A stretch of 64,000 bases of DNA from Sphingobacteriales bacterium 50-39 (GCA_001898505.1 MKTZ01000012.1:124927-188926), one strand, 5' to 3'; shown: positions 25,928 to 34,353, numbered from the stretch's first letter. Notes: generated from the letters alone by a model not told the origin. Program-made: numbers and translations.

Positions 25928-26668
25928 ATGAGCAGCGACTATATTTCTAAAGCCATGATCTTTTCGGCAGGCCTGGGTACCCGGTTCAAGCCCTGGACCG
26001 ATCATCATCCCAAGGCGCTGGCTTTGATAAATGGAAAAAGCCTTCTGCAGCGGAACATTGAATACTTACAACAGTATGGCATTTACGATGTCGTCGTCAA
26101 TGTACATCATTTTGCCGGCCAGATCATCGCTGCCCTGGATGCCGGCAAGGGTTGGGGCAGCACTGTTTCCATCAGTGACGAGACGGATGAGGTGCTGGAG
26201 ACGGGTGGTGGATTGATAAAGGCCAGGCGGCTATTGGACGGGGCACCCTTTGTAGCCATGAACGTGGATATCCTTACCGACCTCGATCTGAATGCCCTGA
26301 TCCGGGATCATTTTCGACACCGGCCGCTGGCGACCCTGGCTGTGACGCGGCGGGAGACGTCCCGGTATTTTCTCTTCGATGATGAGAACAGGCTGCGTGG
26401 ATGGAGGAATATAAAGACAGGACAGGAGAGATGGGCGGGCGGGAAGCCTTTTCCGGGGGCGGTGACTCAGCTGGCCTTTAGCGGGATCCATGTCATCGAT
26501 CCGGCACTTTTTCCCGTGATGCGACAGGAGGGGAAATTCTCGACGGTGGATGTTTATCTGGAAGTAGGGGCCGGCCATATTATCCGGGGATTCGATCATA
26601 CCGGATCGTTACTGGTCGATGTGGGCAAACCCGAGTCGGCTGAGCTGGCGGCCGGGCTCTTCAGGTGA
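25928..26668 (+). CDS. Sugar-phosphate nucleotidyltransferase (MurU-like)
   Basis: A 246-residue NTP-transferase with the GT-A-like motif GLGTRFKPWTDHHPKAL near the N-terminus, the metal-binding Asp of MNVDILTDL, and ETGGGLIKA. These match the small nucleotidyltransferases that include MurNAc-1-P uridylyltransferase (MurU) and mannose-1-P guanylyltransferase. Substrate is not certain; a peptidoglycan-recycling role is possible. I use the ATG at 25928. TATATTTG, a perfect -7 box, lies only 6 bases upstream (25915-25922); if it is the promoter, the true start may be the Met at 25955 (MIFSAGLGTRF). Confidence 0.85.
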   Translation: MSSDYISKAMIFSAGLGTRFKPWTDHHPKALALINGKSLLQRNIEYLQQYGIYDVVVNVHHFAGQIIAALDAGKGWGSTVSISDETDEVLETGGGLIKARRLLDGAPFVAMNVDILTDLDLNALIRDHFRHRPLATLAVTRRETSRYFLFDDENRLRGWRNIKTGQERWAGGKPFPGAVTQLAFSGIHVIDPALFPVMRQEGKFSTVDVYLEVGAGHIIRGFDHTGSLLVDVGKPESAELAAGLFR

Positions 26669-26738
26669 TGCCTCCAGAACGGAAATTATATTGGTATTAA
26701 TTTTCTCCTGCATTTCGGCTGAGAATCTTTGGAAGAGG

Positions 26739-26746
26739 TACATTTG
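26739..26746 (+). promoter_or_regulatory. -7 box upstream of propeller/phosphoesterase gene
   Basis: TACATTTG is a perfect TAnnTTTG -7 box, 21 bases upstream of the ATG at 26768. No TTG at the proper spacing is visible. It supports starting the gene at 26768 rather than at the in-frame codon at 26729, which would lie upstream of the box. Confidence 0.45.
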
Positions 26747-26767
26747 TTCCTATTCAAAGAGCTTCGC

Positions 26768-29221
26768 ATGAAGAAAATTTTTATATTGTCTGCCTTGGGA
26801 CTTATGATAGTGGGACAGCCCAGGGCCCAGCAAGCGGCACGCAGGCCGGGGGCAATTTCTGACTCTGTCATCCTCCTCTCGAACGGCTGGTCTCTGACAC
26901 CGGCGGGCCATGGCTTTCAGCTTGGCGATCTGCCGTTGAATATTGCTATTTCTTCCAATGAGCGCTGGGCGGCCGTCACCAATAACGGTCAGAGCACACA
27001 GACCTTGCAGCTCATCGATGTGGCGGCGGAGAAGGTGGTGGATAGTGTCGTCATTCCCAAGAGCTGGCTGGGACTGAAGTTTAGTTCCGATAATAAATTC
27101 CTTTATGCGTCGGGAGGCAATGACAATTGCATCCTGAAATATGCCATTGGTGGGGCCTCGTCTGGTGGGCGCCGGCTGATGCTGACGGATAGTTTTGCCC
27201 TGGGAAAGAAATGGCCGGTACAGATCTCTCCTGCCGGGATGGACATAGACGATAGGAAGAAGCTGCTTTATGTCGTGACAAGAGAGAACAATTCTCTATA
27301 CATTGTCGATCTTTCCACCAAAGCCATCGTACAGCGCGTGGACCTGGGGGGCGAAGGATATACCTGTCAGCTGTCGCACAGCCGGAAAGAGCTGTATATC
27401 ACCTGCTGGGGTTGCGACAAGGTATTGATCTTCGATACGGAGCAACGCAATTTTTCCGGGGAGATACGTGTGGGGGACAATCCGAATGATATTTGTCTTA
27501 GCCGGAATGACCGCTGGCTTTTTGTAGCCAATGCCAACGATAATTCTGTATCCGTCATCGACCTGCGGCAACGTAAGGTGGTGGAGACGCTGAATGCGGC
27601 CTTGTATGCGGATGCGCCTCCCGGCTCGACGACAAATGCTCTTGCGCTCAGCTCCGATGAGAAGACCCTGTATGTAGCCAATGCGGATAACAACTGTCTG
27701 GCTGTGTTCGATGTCCATGAACCGGGAGAATGCCAATCAAAAGGCTTTATTCCCGTGGGGTGGTATCCTACTGCCGTCAGGACGATTGGGAAGAAGATAT
27801 GGGTGGCCAATGGGAAGGGTTTTTCTTCACTACCCAATCCGGAGGGGCCCAGTCCTGTGAGCAAACGGCAGGAAGTGAACTATCAAAAAGGCGATCTTAA
27901 AAAGAAGGCGCCTGTACAGTATATAGCCGGATTGTTCAAAGGTACGATGAGCGTTATCGACGAGCCTACCGAGCCGGAGATGGCTGCCTATTCCCGGCAG
28001 GTGTATCGTAATACGCCCTATACAAAAGACGGGGAATCGATGGCCATGGGGCAGCCCGATAATCCCATACCGATGAAGGTGGGCGACCCCTCGCCTATCA
28101 AGTATGTTTTTTATGTCATTAAAGAAAATCGTACTTATGACCAGGTTTTAGGGGATATGCAGGAAGGCAATGGGGACACCAGCCTGGTATTGTTTGGCGA
28201 GCATGTGACCCCTAATCTTCATGCGCTGGCAAGAGAGTACGTCTTACTGGATAATTTTTATGTCGATGCGGAGGTGAGCGCTGACGGGCACAACTGGAGC
28301 ATGGGCGGCTATGCTACCGACTACCTGGAAAAGACCTGGCCCACTTATTACGGAGGGCGGGGCGGTCATTACGACTCGGAAGGCAACCGGGATATTGCCA
28401 ATAATAAAGGAGGATTTATCTGGGACCATTGCAGCCGGGCCGGAGTGACTTACCGAACTTATGGTGAATTTGCGGATGACTATAAACCAAATATAAAGGG
28501 CTTGCAGGGGCATTACTGTCCGTATTACACCGGATGGGACCTGCATGTACGGGACACGGTGAGAGTAACCCAATGGAAAAGGGATTTCGATTCGCTGTTA
28601 GCCGTCCGTGCGCTGCCGCGGCTGAATACTGTGCGGCTGGGTAATGATCATACGGAAGGGATGAAGAAGGGAAGACCTACTCCCTTTGCGCATGTTGCCG
28701 ACAATGACCTGGCGGTGGGAGAATTTATAGAATATCTCAGCAAGAGCCCTATCTGGAAGGAAACCGTGGTCTTTATCCTGGAAGACGATGCGCAGAACGG
28801 TCCTGATCATGTGGATGCGCACCGCAGTCCCGTGTATGTTGCCGGGGGATTGGTCAAACATCATTATGTAGATCATACGATGTACTCCACTACTTCCGTA
28901 CTGCGGACGATTGAATTGATACTGGGACTTTCACCCATGAGCCAATACGATGCGGCGGCGACTCCTATGTGGCGGTGCTTCTCGAACGAGGCCGATCTGT
29001 CGGCTTTTCATGCCTTGCCGGCGAATATCGATCTGGGTGAAACCAATGTTGCCTGGAATGAGATGGCGAAAGAGTCGGCTCGTATCGATCTTGCCAGGGA
29101 GGACAGGGTGCCGGATGCCTTGTTTAATGAGATCCTCTGGAAGGGAATAAAGGGGATGGATGCAAAGTTGCCGGCTCCGAGCAGGGCGGCTTTTGTGAGA
29201 ACAACTAAAAACGACGATTAA
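26768..29221 (+). CDS. YncE-type beta-propeller/phosphoesterase fusion
   Basis: An exported two-domain protein of 817 residues with a signal peptide (MKKIFILSALGLMIVGQPRAQ). The first half (about 40-400) is a seven-bladed YncE-like propeller with repeats such as LYVVTRENNSLYIVDLSTK and WLFVANANDNSVSVIDLRQR. The second (about 440-800) is a phosphoesterase of the phospholipase C/AcpA acid phosphatase family: IKENRTYDQVLGDM, DGHNWSMGGYATDY, GNDHTEGMKKG and EDDAQNGPDHVDAHRSP carry the metal ligands. It should hydrolyse phosphate esters in the periplasm or outside; the propeller may aid substrate binding. This domain pair is common in Bacteroidota. The gene appears monocistronic. Confidence 0.92.
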   Translation: MKKIFILSALGLMIVGQPRAQQAARRPGAISDSVILLSNGWSLTPAGHGFQLGDLPLNIAISSNERWAAVTNNGQSTQTLQLIDVAAEKVVDSVVIPKSWLGLKFSSDNKFLYASGGNDNCILKYAIGGASSGGRRLMLTDSFALGKKWPVQISPAGMDIDDRKKLLYVVTRENNSLYIVDLSTKAIVQRVDLGGEGYTCQLSHSRKELYITCWGCDKVLIFDTEQRNFSGEIRVGDNPNDICLSRNDRWLFVANANDNSVSVIDLRQRKVVETLNAALYADAPPGSTTNALALSSDEKTLYVANADNNCLAVFDVHEPGECQSKGFIPVGWYPTAVRTIGKKIWVANGKGFSSLPNPEGPSPVSKRQEVNYQKGDLKKKAPVQYIAGLFKGTMSVIDEPTEPEMAAYSRQVYRNTPYTKDGESMAMGQPDNPIPMKVGDPSPIKYVFYVIKENRTYDQVLGDMQEGNGDTSLVLFGEHVTPNLHALAREYVLLDNFYVDAEVSADGHNWSMGGYATDYLEKTWPTYYGGRGGHYDSEGNRDIANNKGGFIWDHCSRAGVTYRTYGEFADDYKPNIKGLQGHYCPYYTGWDLHVRDTVRVTQWKRDFDSLLAVRALPRLNTVRLGNDHTEGMKKGRPTPFAHVADNDLAVGEFIEYLSKSPIWKETVVFILEDDAQNGPDHVDAHRSPVYVAGGLVKHHYVDHTMYSTTSVLRTIELILGLSPMSQYDAAATPMWRCFSNEADLSAFHALPANIDLGETNVAWNEMAKESARIDLAREDRVPDALFNEILWKGIKGMDAKLPAPSRAAFVRTTKNDD

Positions 29222-29299
29222 AAGAAAGGGGCCTTGAAGGGCCTACCAAATATGTTACCTTTTAGCAGCCTTACAAAACGGTTTATTTTTTATCAAATA

Positions 29300-29318
29300 T
29301 TAGTACTTGAAGTACTAA
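29300..29318. promoter_or_regulatory. Palindrome in the 29222-29455 gap
   Basis: TTAGTACT-TGA-AGTACTAA, 8-bp perfect arms. The 234-base gap otherwise holds the terminator at 29411-29441 and AT-rich DNA. No gene starts here: the plus-strand gene ends at 29221 and the minus-strand gene ends at 29456. An operator therefore makes little sense, and an RNA hairpin or processing site is more likely. Confidence 0.3.
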
Positions 29319-29410
29319 AAATCAGATTTTTTTAAACCAAGGCTTGTTGTGCTAAAAAATGGTTCATCGCAGTGTGGCAAAGCGACGCAATCGCCTATCG
29401 GCAGGGTAAT

Positions 29411-29441
29411 AAAAAAGCCGTCCCTTTACTTTTGGGACGGC
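29411..29441 (-). terminator. Intrinsic terminator of the Arg/Asp/Tyr-rich protein gene
   Basis: On the minus strand GCCGTCCC...GGGACGGC (29441-29417) forms an 8-bp GC-rich stem followed directly by TTTTTT (29416-29411), 15 bases after the stop at 29456. Confidence 0.8.
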
Positions 29442-29455
29442 CTCTCTTATTTTTT

Positions 29456-29974
29456 TTAATCCCTATCGTGTTTATACCATCCGCGGTGTTCACCACGATC
29501 GTGATCCCATCCGCGGTGTTCGCCACGATCGTATCTGTCGCGATCGTACCTGTCGTGTTCGAACCTTTCATGGTCAAACCTTCTGCCGCAGAAGTAGGGT
29601 CTATAATCCCTTTCGAAATAAGGGCGATAGTGTTCATAGTAGACACGGTCGCGGTAGTGGCCACAATAGGCGGGGTAGTTATAGTAAACATACCCGGGGA
29701 ATTCGTTCTCATATACGACGGTGGTAGGAGCCGGCGCATATCCATATCCATCCTGGCTATATCCGTCCTGGTTGTATTGATCCTGATAAACAGGAGCAGG
29801 GGCAGGGGCGGGGTATTGTTGATATACTACAGTGGGAGGGGGCGGTGTGCTTACATATACCCGGACACCAGGCACCCGGAATCCAATATGGGCGTTGACA
29901 TATACCTGGGAATAGGCAGAGCTGGCGATGAGGGTGGCTCCAAGGATCGTAGTAAGAATAAACAAGCGTTTCAT
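29456..29974 (-). CDS. Exported Tyr/Arg/Asp/His-rich low-complexity protein
   Basis: A 172-residue exported protein. The Met at 29974 opens a good signal peptide (MKRLFILTTILGATLIASSA, cleavage near AYSQ); an upstream in-frame Met would place charged residues before it. The mature part has a short Pro-rich stretch (PPPPTVVYQQYPAPAPAP), Tyr-rich sequence, and a C-terminus of DRY/DRDR/RGEHRGW repeats. The last repeats come from a 30-bp tandem DNA duplication. Such proteins are common in Bacteroidota and uncharacterised; surface or metal binding is a guess. A 14-bp palindrome lies upstream at 30040-30053. Confidence 0.7.
   Translation of the reverse strand: MKRLFILTTILGATLIASSAYSQVYVNAHIGFRVPGVRVYVSTPPPPTVVYQQYPAPAPAPVYQDQYNQDGYSQDGYGYAPAPTTVVYENEFPGYVYYNYPAYCGHYRDRVYYEHYRPYFERDYRPYFCGRRFDHERFEHDRYDRDRYDRGEHRGWDHDRGEHRGWYKHDRD
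29478..29531. repeat. 30-bp tandem repeat inside the low-complexity gene
   Basis: CATCCGCGGTGTTC followed by ACCACGATCG at 29478 recurs at 29508 with one change in the first 24 bases. The period is 30 bases, so it encodes a ten-residue repeat (RGEHRGW/HDRGEHRGW) in frame. Slippage could change copy number without breaking the frame. Confidence 0.7.
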
Positions 29975-30039
29975 TTTCGTAGATTTTAATTGTGACGGAT
30001 GTTTTTCAAAGGTCAGTTTCACATCCTTGAAGATTGGAA

Positions 30040-30053
30040 CGAAACCGGTTTCG
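30040..30053. promoter_or_regulatory. 14-bp palindrome upstream of the low-complexity gene
   Basis: CGAAACCGGTTTCG is a perfect palindrome 66 bases upstream of the ATG at 29974 (minus strand). It may be an operator. No typical -7 box is evident nearby. Confidence 0.3.
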
Positions 30054-30158
30054 AAGATTTAATCGACGATTGTTAAAGTTTCCGTAAAGAGGAGGTTTTG
30101 ATAATGCAAATATATGAAAATGAGGCTGTTGTGTTTTTTGGAGGGGGGTGAATCGGCG

Positions 30159-30755
30159 CTATGCCTTATAACCTATCATGGCCACTCCGGTGAGCATATC
30201 GGTGTCCTTGTAGCGGATCCGTATATCTGTGAGCCCTGCCTCGATATAGTGTTCCTGGATCTTTTCCATGGTGCTGCGTACTGTCTTTTCCTGCAGGGAC
30301 CATTTAGGTTGCAATATGGTCACCATGCGTCCGCCTGTCCTCAACAAATTGGCCAGGCGTAAGAATTCCATTGCCGGGTCTTTCCAGGACAAATGGATAT
30401 TGGTCCCGTAGATGGTATGAAAATAATGGGAAGGATAAGGCAGTTGGTATAATGAGCCAATATGCAGCTGTAGCAGCTGGTCTTCGACGGCACGCCTGTT
30501 TCTTTTTATGGCGCGCTGATACATGGAGACGGAGTAGTCGATGCCTGCGATAAATCCGATCTTCAATTTTTTAGCTACGGCCTGGAGCATCTTCCCGGAC
30601 CCGTAGCCTACTTCCAGCAGATGCTGATAGGGCAGGATGTTCAATTGCTCCAGGACCCAATCCTGGGAGTATTGTCCGGGGAGAAGCCAGCCGGCCAGCC
30701 GGGTGGTGATGCCTTCTGAAGGAAGGGACGTTGAAAGTTCTGCGGCCATAAGCAT
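30159..30755 (-). CDS. Class I SAM-dependent methyltransferase
   Basis: A 198-residue methyltransferase. Motif I is LLEVGYGSGKMLQAV, the acidic residue after strand 2 is in GIDYSVSMYQRA, and motif IV lies in the YGTNIHLSW region. There is no signal peptide. I start at 30755 (MLMAAELSTS); a longer reading to 30860 overlaps the preceding gene. It follows the small membrane protein at 30787-31164 by 31 bases and is probably in the ECF-sigma operon. The N-terminal helix and the SEGITTRLAGWLLPGQY segment suggest a small-molecule or lipid acceptor; not established. Confidence 0.82.
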   Translation of the reverse strand: MLMAAELSTSLPSEGITTRLAGWLLPGQYSQDWVLEQLNILPYQHLLEVGYGSGKMLQAVAKKLKIGFIAGIDYSVSMYQRAIKRNRRAVEDQLLQLHIGSLYQLPYPSHYFHTIYGTNIHLSWKDPAMEFLRLANLLRTGGRMVTILQPKWSLQEKTVRSTMEKIQEHYIEAGLTDIRIRYKDTDMLTGVAMIGYKA

Positions 30756-30786
30756 TTTTTCAGTTGATAGGTTTTTGTAAGGTCTT

Positions 30787-31164
30787 TTACGATGCGCTCT
30801 CGGCGGGCGGTACTTTTTCGTCGGAGAATGGGCCGCCAGCGGGACCTCTGAAGGGGCCACGGCCTCCGCAACGACTCATCCAATCCTGTTTGAACTTCTC
30901 TTTTTCTTCCGGGGTCATGTTCATCCAGCGTTGTTTCATTTTATTCTTCCAGTGCTGTCTGGGTCCGCCACCGCGAAATCCACCGAAGAGGATCTTACTG
31001 AGGATCAGCAATCCAAGGGCCTGGAGCCAAGTGATGGCGGGTAAGTGAAAGATAGCCGGCATCAATCCATTCCATAACAACATTACGATGCCTGAAAAAA
31101 CTGTTATTCCCAGCAGGGCCAGTACGATAAAACCGGCAACTCTTCTCATCCAAAAACGTTTCAT
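30787..31164 (-). CDS. Small membrane protein downstream of ECF sigma factor
   Basis: A 125-residue protein with two membrane helices (about 10-32 and 42-62), then a Gly/Arg hinge (GGFRGGGPRQ) and a helix MTPEEKEKFKQDWM that resembles CpxP/Spy-like or heavy-metal resistor motifs. The C-terminus is Gly/Pro-rich. It starts 12 bases after the sigma factor gene on the same strand, the usual place for an anti-sigma or a regulated membrane partner, but it does not look like a canonical anti-sigma. Function unknown. Confidence 0.7.
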   Translation of the reverse strand: MKRFWMRRVAGFIVLALLGITVFSGIVMLLWNGLMPAIFHLPAITWLQALGLLILSKILFGGFRGGGPRQHWKNKMKQRWMNMTPEEKEKFKQDWMSRCGGRGPFRGPAGGPFSDEKVPPAESAS

Positions 31165-31176
31165 GATCTTTTTATT

Positions 31177-31761
31177 TTAATGATTTATTATTTCGTTATA
31201 CAAGGTCGTCAACCTTTCCCGCAGATATAGTACGGCATATCTTTTTCGCGAGATCAGGGTGTTGACATTTTCTCCTGTATGGGCGGCGATCTCTTTAAAA
31301 GAGACGTCTCCCAGCTCATTCCAGACGAATACATTCCGCTGGTCTTCCGGCAATTCCTGTAGTGCTTCTTCCAGGGTCTTCCAAAAGAGGCTGCTCAGAT
31401 AGGCTGTTTCAGGATTGTTGCTCTTGTCAAAGAGTATTTCGGAAAAATTCGGTCCTTCATCTTCTTCGTTCGATTGCAGCAAACTGTCCAGCGAGTCCGG
31501 CTTTTTTTTACGATAGCGGTCGATGATCTTATTACGAGCCACTTTGAATAGCCAGCTGCTGACCTGTTCGATGGGTTCAGTATCCACCGTAGTCGAGAAT
31601 TGATACCAGACGTCCTGCAAGATGTCCTCGGCATCCGCCGGATCGGATACACGCTGGCGGATAAAGCTCAGCAATCGCCGCCCGAACTGACTGATGACAG
31701 ACGTGATATTTTTCCTCGATGTTTGGTTCATGCCTGATGATATCGTCAATAGCTCGTCCAT
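31177..31761 (-). CDS. ECF-family RNA polymerase sigma factor
   Basis: A 194-residue ECF (sigma-70 family) factor. Region 2 holds LLSFIRQRVSDPADAEDILQ and DVWYQF with SWLFKVARNKIIDRYRKKK; region 4 holds EALQELPEDQRNVFVWNELG and VSFKEIAAHTGENVNTLISR, followed by RYAVLYLRERL. Residues 1-10 may be extra; the Met at 31731 (MNQTSRKN) is an alternative start. It heads a run with the small membrane protein and the methyltransferase. It is separated by 109 bases from umuC, also on the minus strand; no terminator is obvious in that gap. Confidence 0.93.
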   Translation of the reverse strand: MDELLTISSGMNQTSRKNITSVISQFGRRLLSFIRQRVSDPADAEDILQDVWYQFSTTVDTEPIEQVSSWLFKVARNKIIDRYRKKKPDSLDSLLQSNEEDEGPNFSEILFDKSNNPETAYLSSLFWKTLEEALQELPEDQRNVFVWNELGDVSFKEIAAHTGENVNTLISRKRYAVLYLRERLTTLYNEIINH

Positions 31762-31870
31762 TTAAAAAGGTAGACGGATGAGAAGGACGGATATTTTAAA
31801 TTTTTCAGGAAAAAGATAAGAAATACGGGGTAATAAATATAGCGGTTTGATTATCAATTGAAAGCGGGGG

Positions 31871-33154
31871 CTATTTTACCTCTCTCAGGTCCTCCCAACG
31901 GGTGCTGAACCGGGGGGAGCGCAGCTCCTGTCGCATTTTCCAGTGTTTGTTCATCCCGGAGGAGCCGAATTTGACGCTGTCGTCCCGCATGCTGAAATTA
32001 ATATTATCGATGGCATGCATAAGGTGGCGGTGCTCGCCGGCCGCATGGGATGAAAAGAGATTTCCTTGTATCGAGGCATCGGGCACGAGGCTGCTGAGCA
32101 TGACGCCGGCCTTTTTATATTCCTTACCCTGCTCGAAGAGCCTATCTACCAGTCCTACTGCCGCCTTGATCAGCTCATGGGTAAGGGAGGTGGCCCTGGG
32201 GAGGGTGGTGTAGTTGCTGATGGTCGCTCCCCGTCGGAAGTCGGTGTGATGGTCCTGTTCTTTGGATACGATGAAGACGCTGACTGCGCCCGCGGCGCTG
32301 TGTTGTCTGCGCAACTTTTCCGCGGCACGGGAGATATAGGTGGCTACCGCCTCTCTGACCTCGTGGAGGTCGGTGACAGGGCGTCCGAACATCCGGGTGG
32401 TGGCGATCATCTTTTTGTCGATGAGCTCTTCTTCCATTCCGATGCTGGGCAATCCCCGCAGCTCGCGTATCAGCCTTACGCCGACGATGCCACCCATATT
32501 GGTATGCGCCCATTCCTCCGGCATATTGGATAGTTCCCAGGCGCTGGTGATACCCCAGTTGATCAGCTTGGCGGCATAGGCCCTTCCGACGCCCCATAGA
32601 TCATCTACGCGTGTTTGTTGCAACGCCGTTCGAAGCTCATCTTCCCCCGTCAGTACTTTTATACAGCCGGAGAGCTGTTTGTTCTTTTTTGCCAGCCGGT
32701 TGGCCATCTTGGCCAGGGTCTTGGTAGGCGCCACGCCAACGGAGACGGAAATGCCCGTCCATTGTTCCACTGTCTGCTTGATGTGGCGGGAATAATCTTC
32801 CAGCTCATGGATAGGAATATGGTCGAGATCCATAAAGGCCTCATCCACGGAATATACTTCTACTTTGGAGGCTTCTCCCATCAATGTCCGCAATGTTTCC
32901 ATCACCCGCCAGCTCATGTCTCCGTACAGATGGTAATTGGAGGAGAATACGGAAATCCCATGTTTATCGATGATGGGGCGGGCCTGAAAATAGGGAATGG
33001 CCATTCCGACTCCGAGTAGCCTGGCCTCGTCGCTCCGGGAAACGATACAGCCGTCGTTGTTGCTGAGGACCACGACGGGTTTGTTCCACAGATCGGGCCG
33101 GAATGCCCGCTCGCAGGAGCAGTAAAAGCTATTGCAGTCGACGATGGCGTTCAT
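31871..33154 (-). CDS. umuC: DNA polymerase V catalytic subunit UmuC
   Basis: A 427-residue Y-family translesion polymerase. The catalytic Asp of AIVDCNSFYCSCE and the Asp-Glu of YSVDEAFMDLD are present, as are SVGVAPTKTLAKMANRLAK and the helix-hairpin-helix DDLWGVGRAYAAKL. The little-finger domain and the C-terminal UmuC extension are complete. It should copy past DNA lesions together with a UmuD-type partner. It follows the UmuD homologue by 7 bases on the same strand. The polymerase appears intact, in contrast to that partner. Confidence 0.95.
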   Translation of the reverse strand: MNAIVDCNSFYCSCERAFRPDLWNKPVVVLSNNDGCIVSRSDEARLLGVGMAIPYFQARPIIDKHGISVFSSNYHLYGDMSWRVMETLRTLMGEASKVEVYSVDEAFMDLDHIPIHELEDYSRHIKQTVEQWTGISVSVGVAPTKTLAKMANRLAKKNKQLSGCIKVLTGEDELRTALQQTRVDDLWGVGRAYAAKLINWGITSAWELSNMPEEWAHTNMGGIVGVRLIRELRGLPSIGMEEELIDKKMIATTRMFGRPVTDLHEVREAVATYISRAAEKLRRQHSAAGAVSVFIVSKEQDHHTDFRRGATISNYTTLPRATSLTHELIKAAVGLVDRLFEQGKEYKKAGVMLSSLVPDASIQGNLFSSHAAGEHRHLMHAIDNINFSMRDDSVKFGSSGMNKHWKMRQELRSPRFSTRWEDLREVK

Positions 33155-33161
33155 AGGATCG

Positions 33162-33596
33162 TTATAAAGAGTGGATCACATAGGTGACTACTCCCCAGAT
33201 GGAAAATTCAGAACCGGAGAGATCGACATCGATGGCGGACAGCTTTGGGGTCTCTGGCACCAGCCGGATCTTGTTGATCGTTTTTTCAAAACGCCGGATC
33301 AGCATCTCTCCGTTGAGTGTGGCGATGATGACCTTGCCGCTGACGGCTTTGATACTCCGGTCGACGATCACCACATCGCCATGAAAAATACCAGCTCCTG
33401 TCATGGCGTCTCCGCTGACCCGCATAAAGAAGGTAGCGGGTTTGTTCCGCACCAGCTGCTCGTTCAGGTCGATGCCTCTTTCCATATAGTCGTCTGCTGC
33501 TGCGCCAAAGCCGGTGGCATTGGCGGTCGGGATCTCATGCTGTGTAAAACGCCTGGAGCCTTTATAGGTCATTCCAAAGAATTGTTCGAGTTCCAT
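33162..33596 (-). CDS. umuD: UmuD-like S24 protein lacking the catalytic dyad
   Basis: A 144-residue UmuD/LexA (S24) family protein, aligned along its length with E. coli UmuD (ADDYMERGIDLN, FFMRVSGD, GDVVIVDRSI, FSIWGVVTYVI). Two residues needed for RecA-stimulated self-cleavage are changed. The Ser60 equivalent is Ala64 (SGDAM, GCC codon) and the Lys97 equivalent is Arg101 (LIRRFE, CGG codon); their spacing (37) is exactly that of E. coli. The cleavage site would be T28-G29 in place of Cys24-Gly25. It should fold and pair with UmuC but not cleave itself. The gene is otherwise intact and probably heads the umuDC operon. Confidence 0.9.
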   Translation of the reverse strand: MELEQFFGMTYKGSRRFTQHEIPTANATGFGAAADDYMERGIDLNEQLVRNKPATFFMRVSGDAMTGAGIFHGDVVIVDRSIKAVSGKVIIATLNGEMLIRRFEKTINKIRLVPETPKLSAIDVDLSGSEFSIWGVVTYVIHSL

Positions 33597-33615
33597 GAGA
33601 AAAAATATTTTTGAT

Positions 33616-33648
33616 ATGCTAATTTATTTAGTAAATTTATGCTAATTT
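33616..33648. promoter_or_regulatory. Direct repeats in the umuD/2H intergenic region
   Basis: ATGCTAATTT occurs at 33616-33625 and 33639-33648 (23 bases apart), with the near-palindrome ATTTAGTAAAT (33626-33636) between them. The 74-base gap separates divergent umuD and the 2H gene at 33671. The arrangement looks like a regulator-binding region that could serve both promoters. I do not recognise it as a known SOS box. Confidence 0.45.
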
Positions 33649-33670
33649 CCTGATCAATTAAAATCTTTTT

Positions 33671-34342
33671 ATGGATACCGGGTTAGTAAAACAATCATTT
33701 TTTCTCCCACCAATGGAGACGATCTCCGGAGGCAAAAGCGAGGCTGGGCGGCGGATGGAATACCTGCTGGTCATTTATCCCTACGGCGAGCTTTTCGAAA
33801 AACTGGTGGAGGAGCAGCAGCAGTTCCTCAGCGATTATGGACTGCTAATGAAGGGTCGTAACAGACCGCATATTACGGTAGCGGCCTTTCAGGCCGGGGA
33901 ACAGATGGAAGACACGTTGATACGGTGGATACACAGGATATGCCGCCGGAACCAGTGTTTTGACATAACGCTGAACAATTACAGCGGGTTCCCTCCCCAC
34001 ACCATCTATCTGCGGGTACAGGATCCGCAACCTTTCCGCCAATTGATGCAGCAGCTGAGGGCCATCGACGACTTTATCCGTAGTTCGGGCTGCCCTCCTG
34101 TCAACCTGATCAGCCGTCCTTATCTGAGCATTGCGGGGGGATTGACGGAGCAGATATATAATAAGGCTATGGCCGACTATTCGCAAAGGACCTTTCATGA
34201 GTCGTTCCAGGTGGAAGAGCTGGTGCTGCTGAAAAGGGAACATTCTTTCGATGCCTGCAGGACGGTGAATGTGTTCCGGCTGCCTGTGAATGATATGATG
34301 GGCGGGCCGGGGCGAGGTTCGAATGTTGAAAATCCGGCCTGA
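33671..34342 (+). CDS. 2H phosphoesterase/2'-5' RNA ligase-like protein
   Basis: A 223-residue member of the 2H phosphoesterase superfamily (2'-5' RNA ligase-like). The first motif, H67-I-T69-V in RPHITVAAF, is complete. The second reads Y151-L-S153 in SRPYLSIAG, so the second catalytic His is Tyr. A conserved YSGFPPHTIYLRV segment is shared with the downstream paralogue. 2H enzymes act on 2'-5' or cyclic phosphates of RNA and nucleotides; with one His lost, activity is doubtful and RNA or nucleotide binding is the safer guess. It is divergent from umuD and precedes a second 2H gene. Confidence 0.78.
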   Translation: MDTGLVKQSFFLPPMETISGGKSEAGRRMEYLLVIYPYGELFEKLVEEQQQFLSDYGLLMKGRNRPHITVAAFQAGEQMEDTLIRWIHRICRRNQCFDITLNNYSGFPPHTIYLRVQDPQPFRQLMQQLRAIDDFIRSSGCPPVNLISRPYLSIAGGLTEQIYNKAMADYSQRTFHESFQVEELVLLKREHSFDACRTVNVFRLPVNDMMGGPGRGSNVENPA

Positions 34343-34353
34343 TGCTAACACCG

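Noticed and set aside
29220-29260. GGGGCCTTGAAGGGCCT as terminator of the propeller/phosphoesterase gene
   Set aside because: The stem is short and no T-run follows it, so I do not call it.
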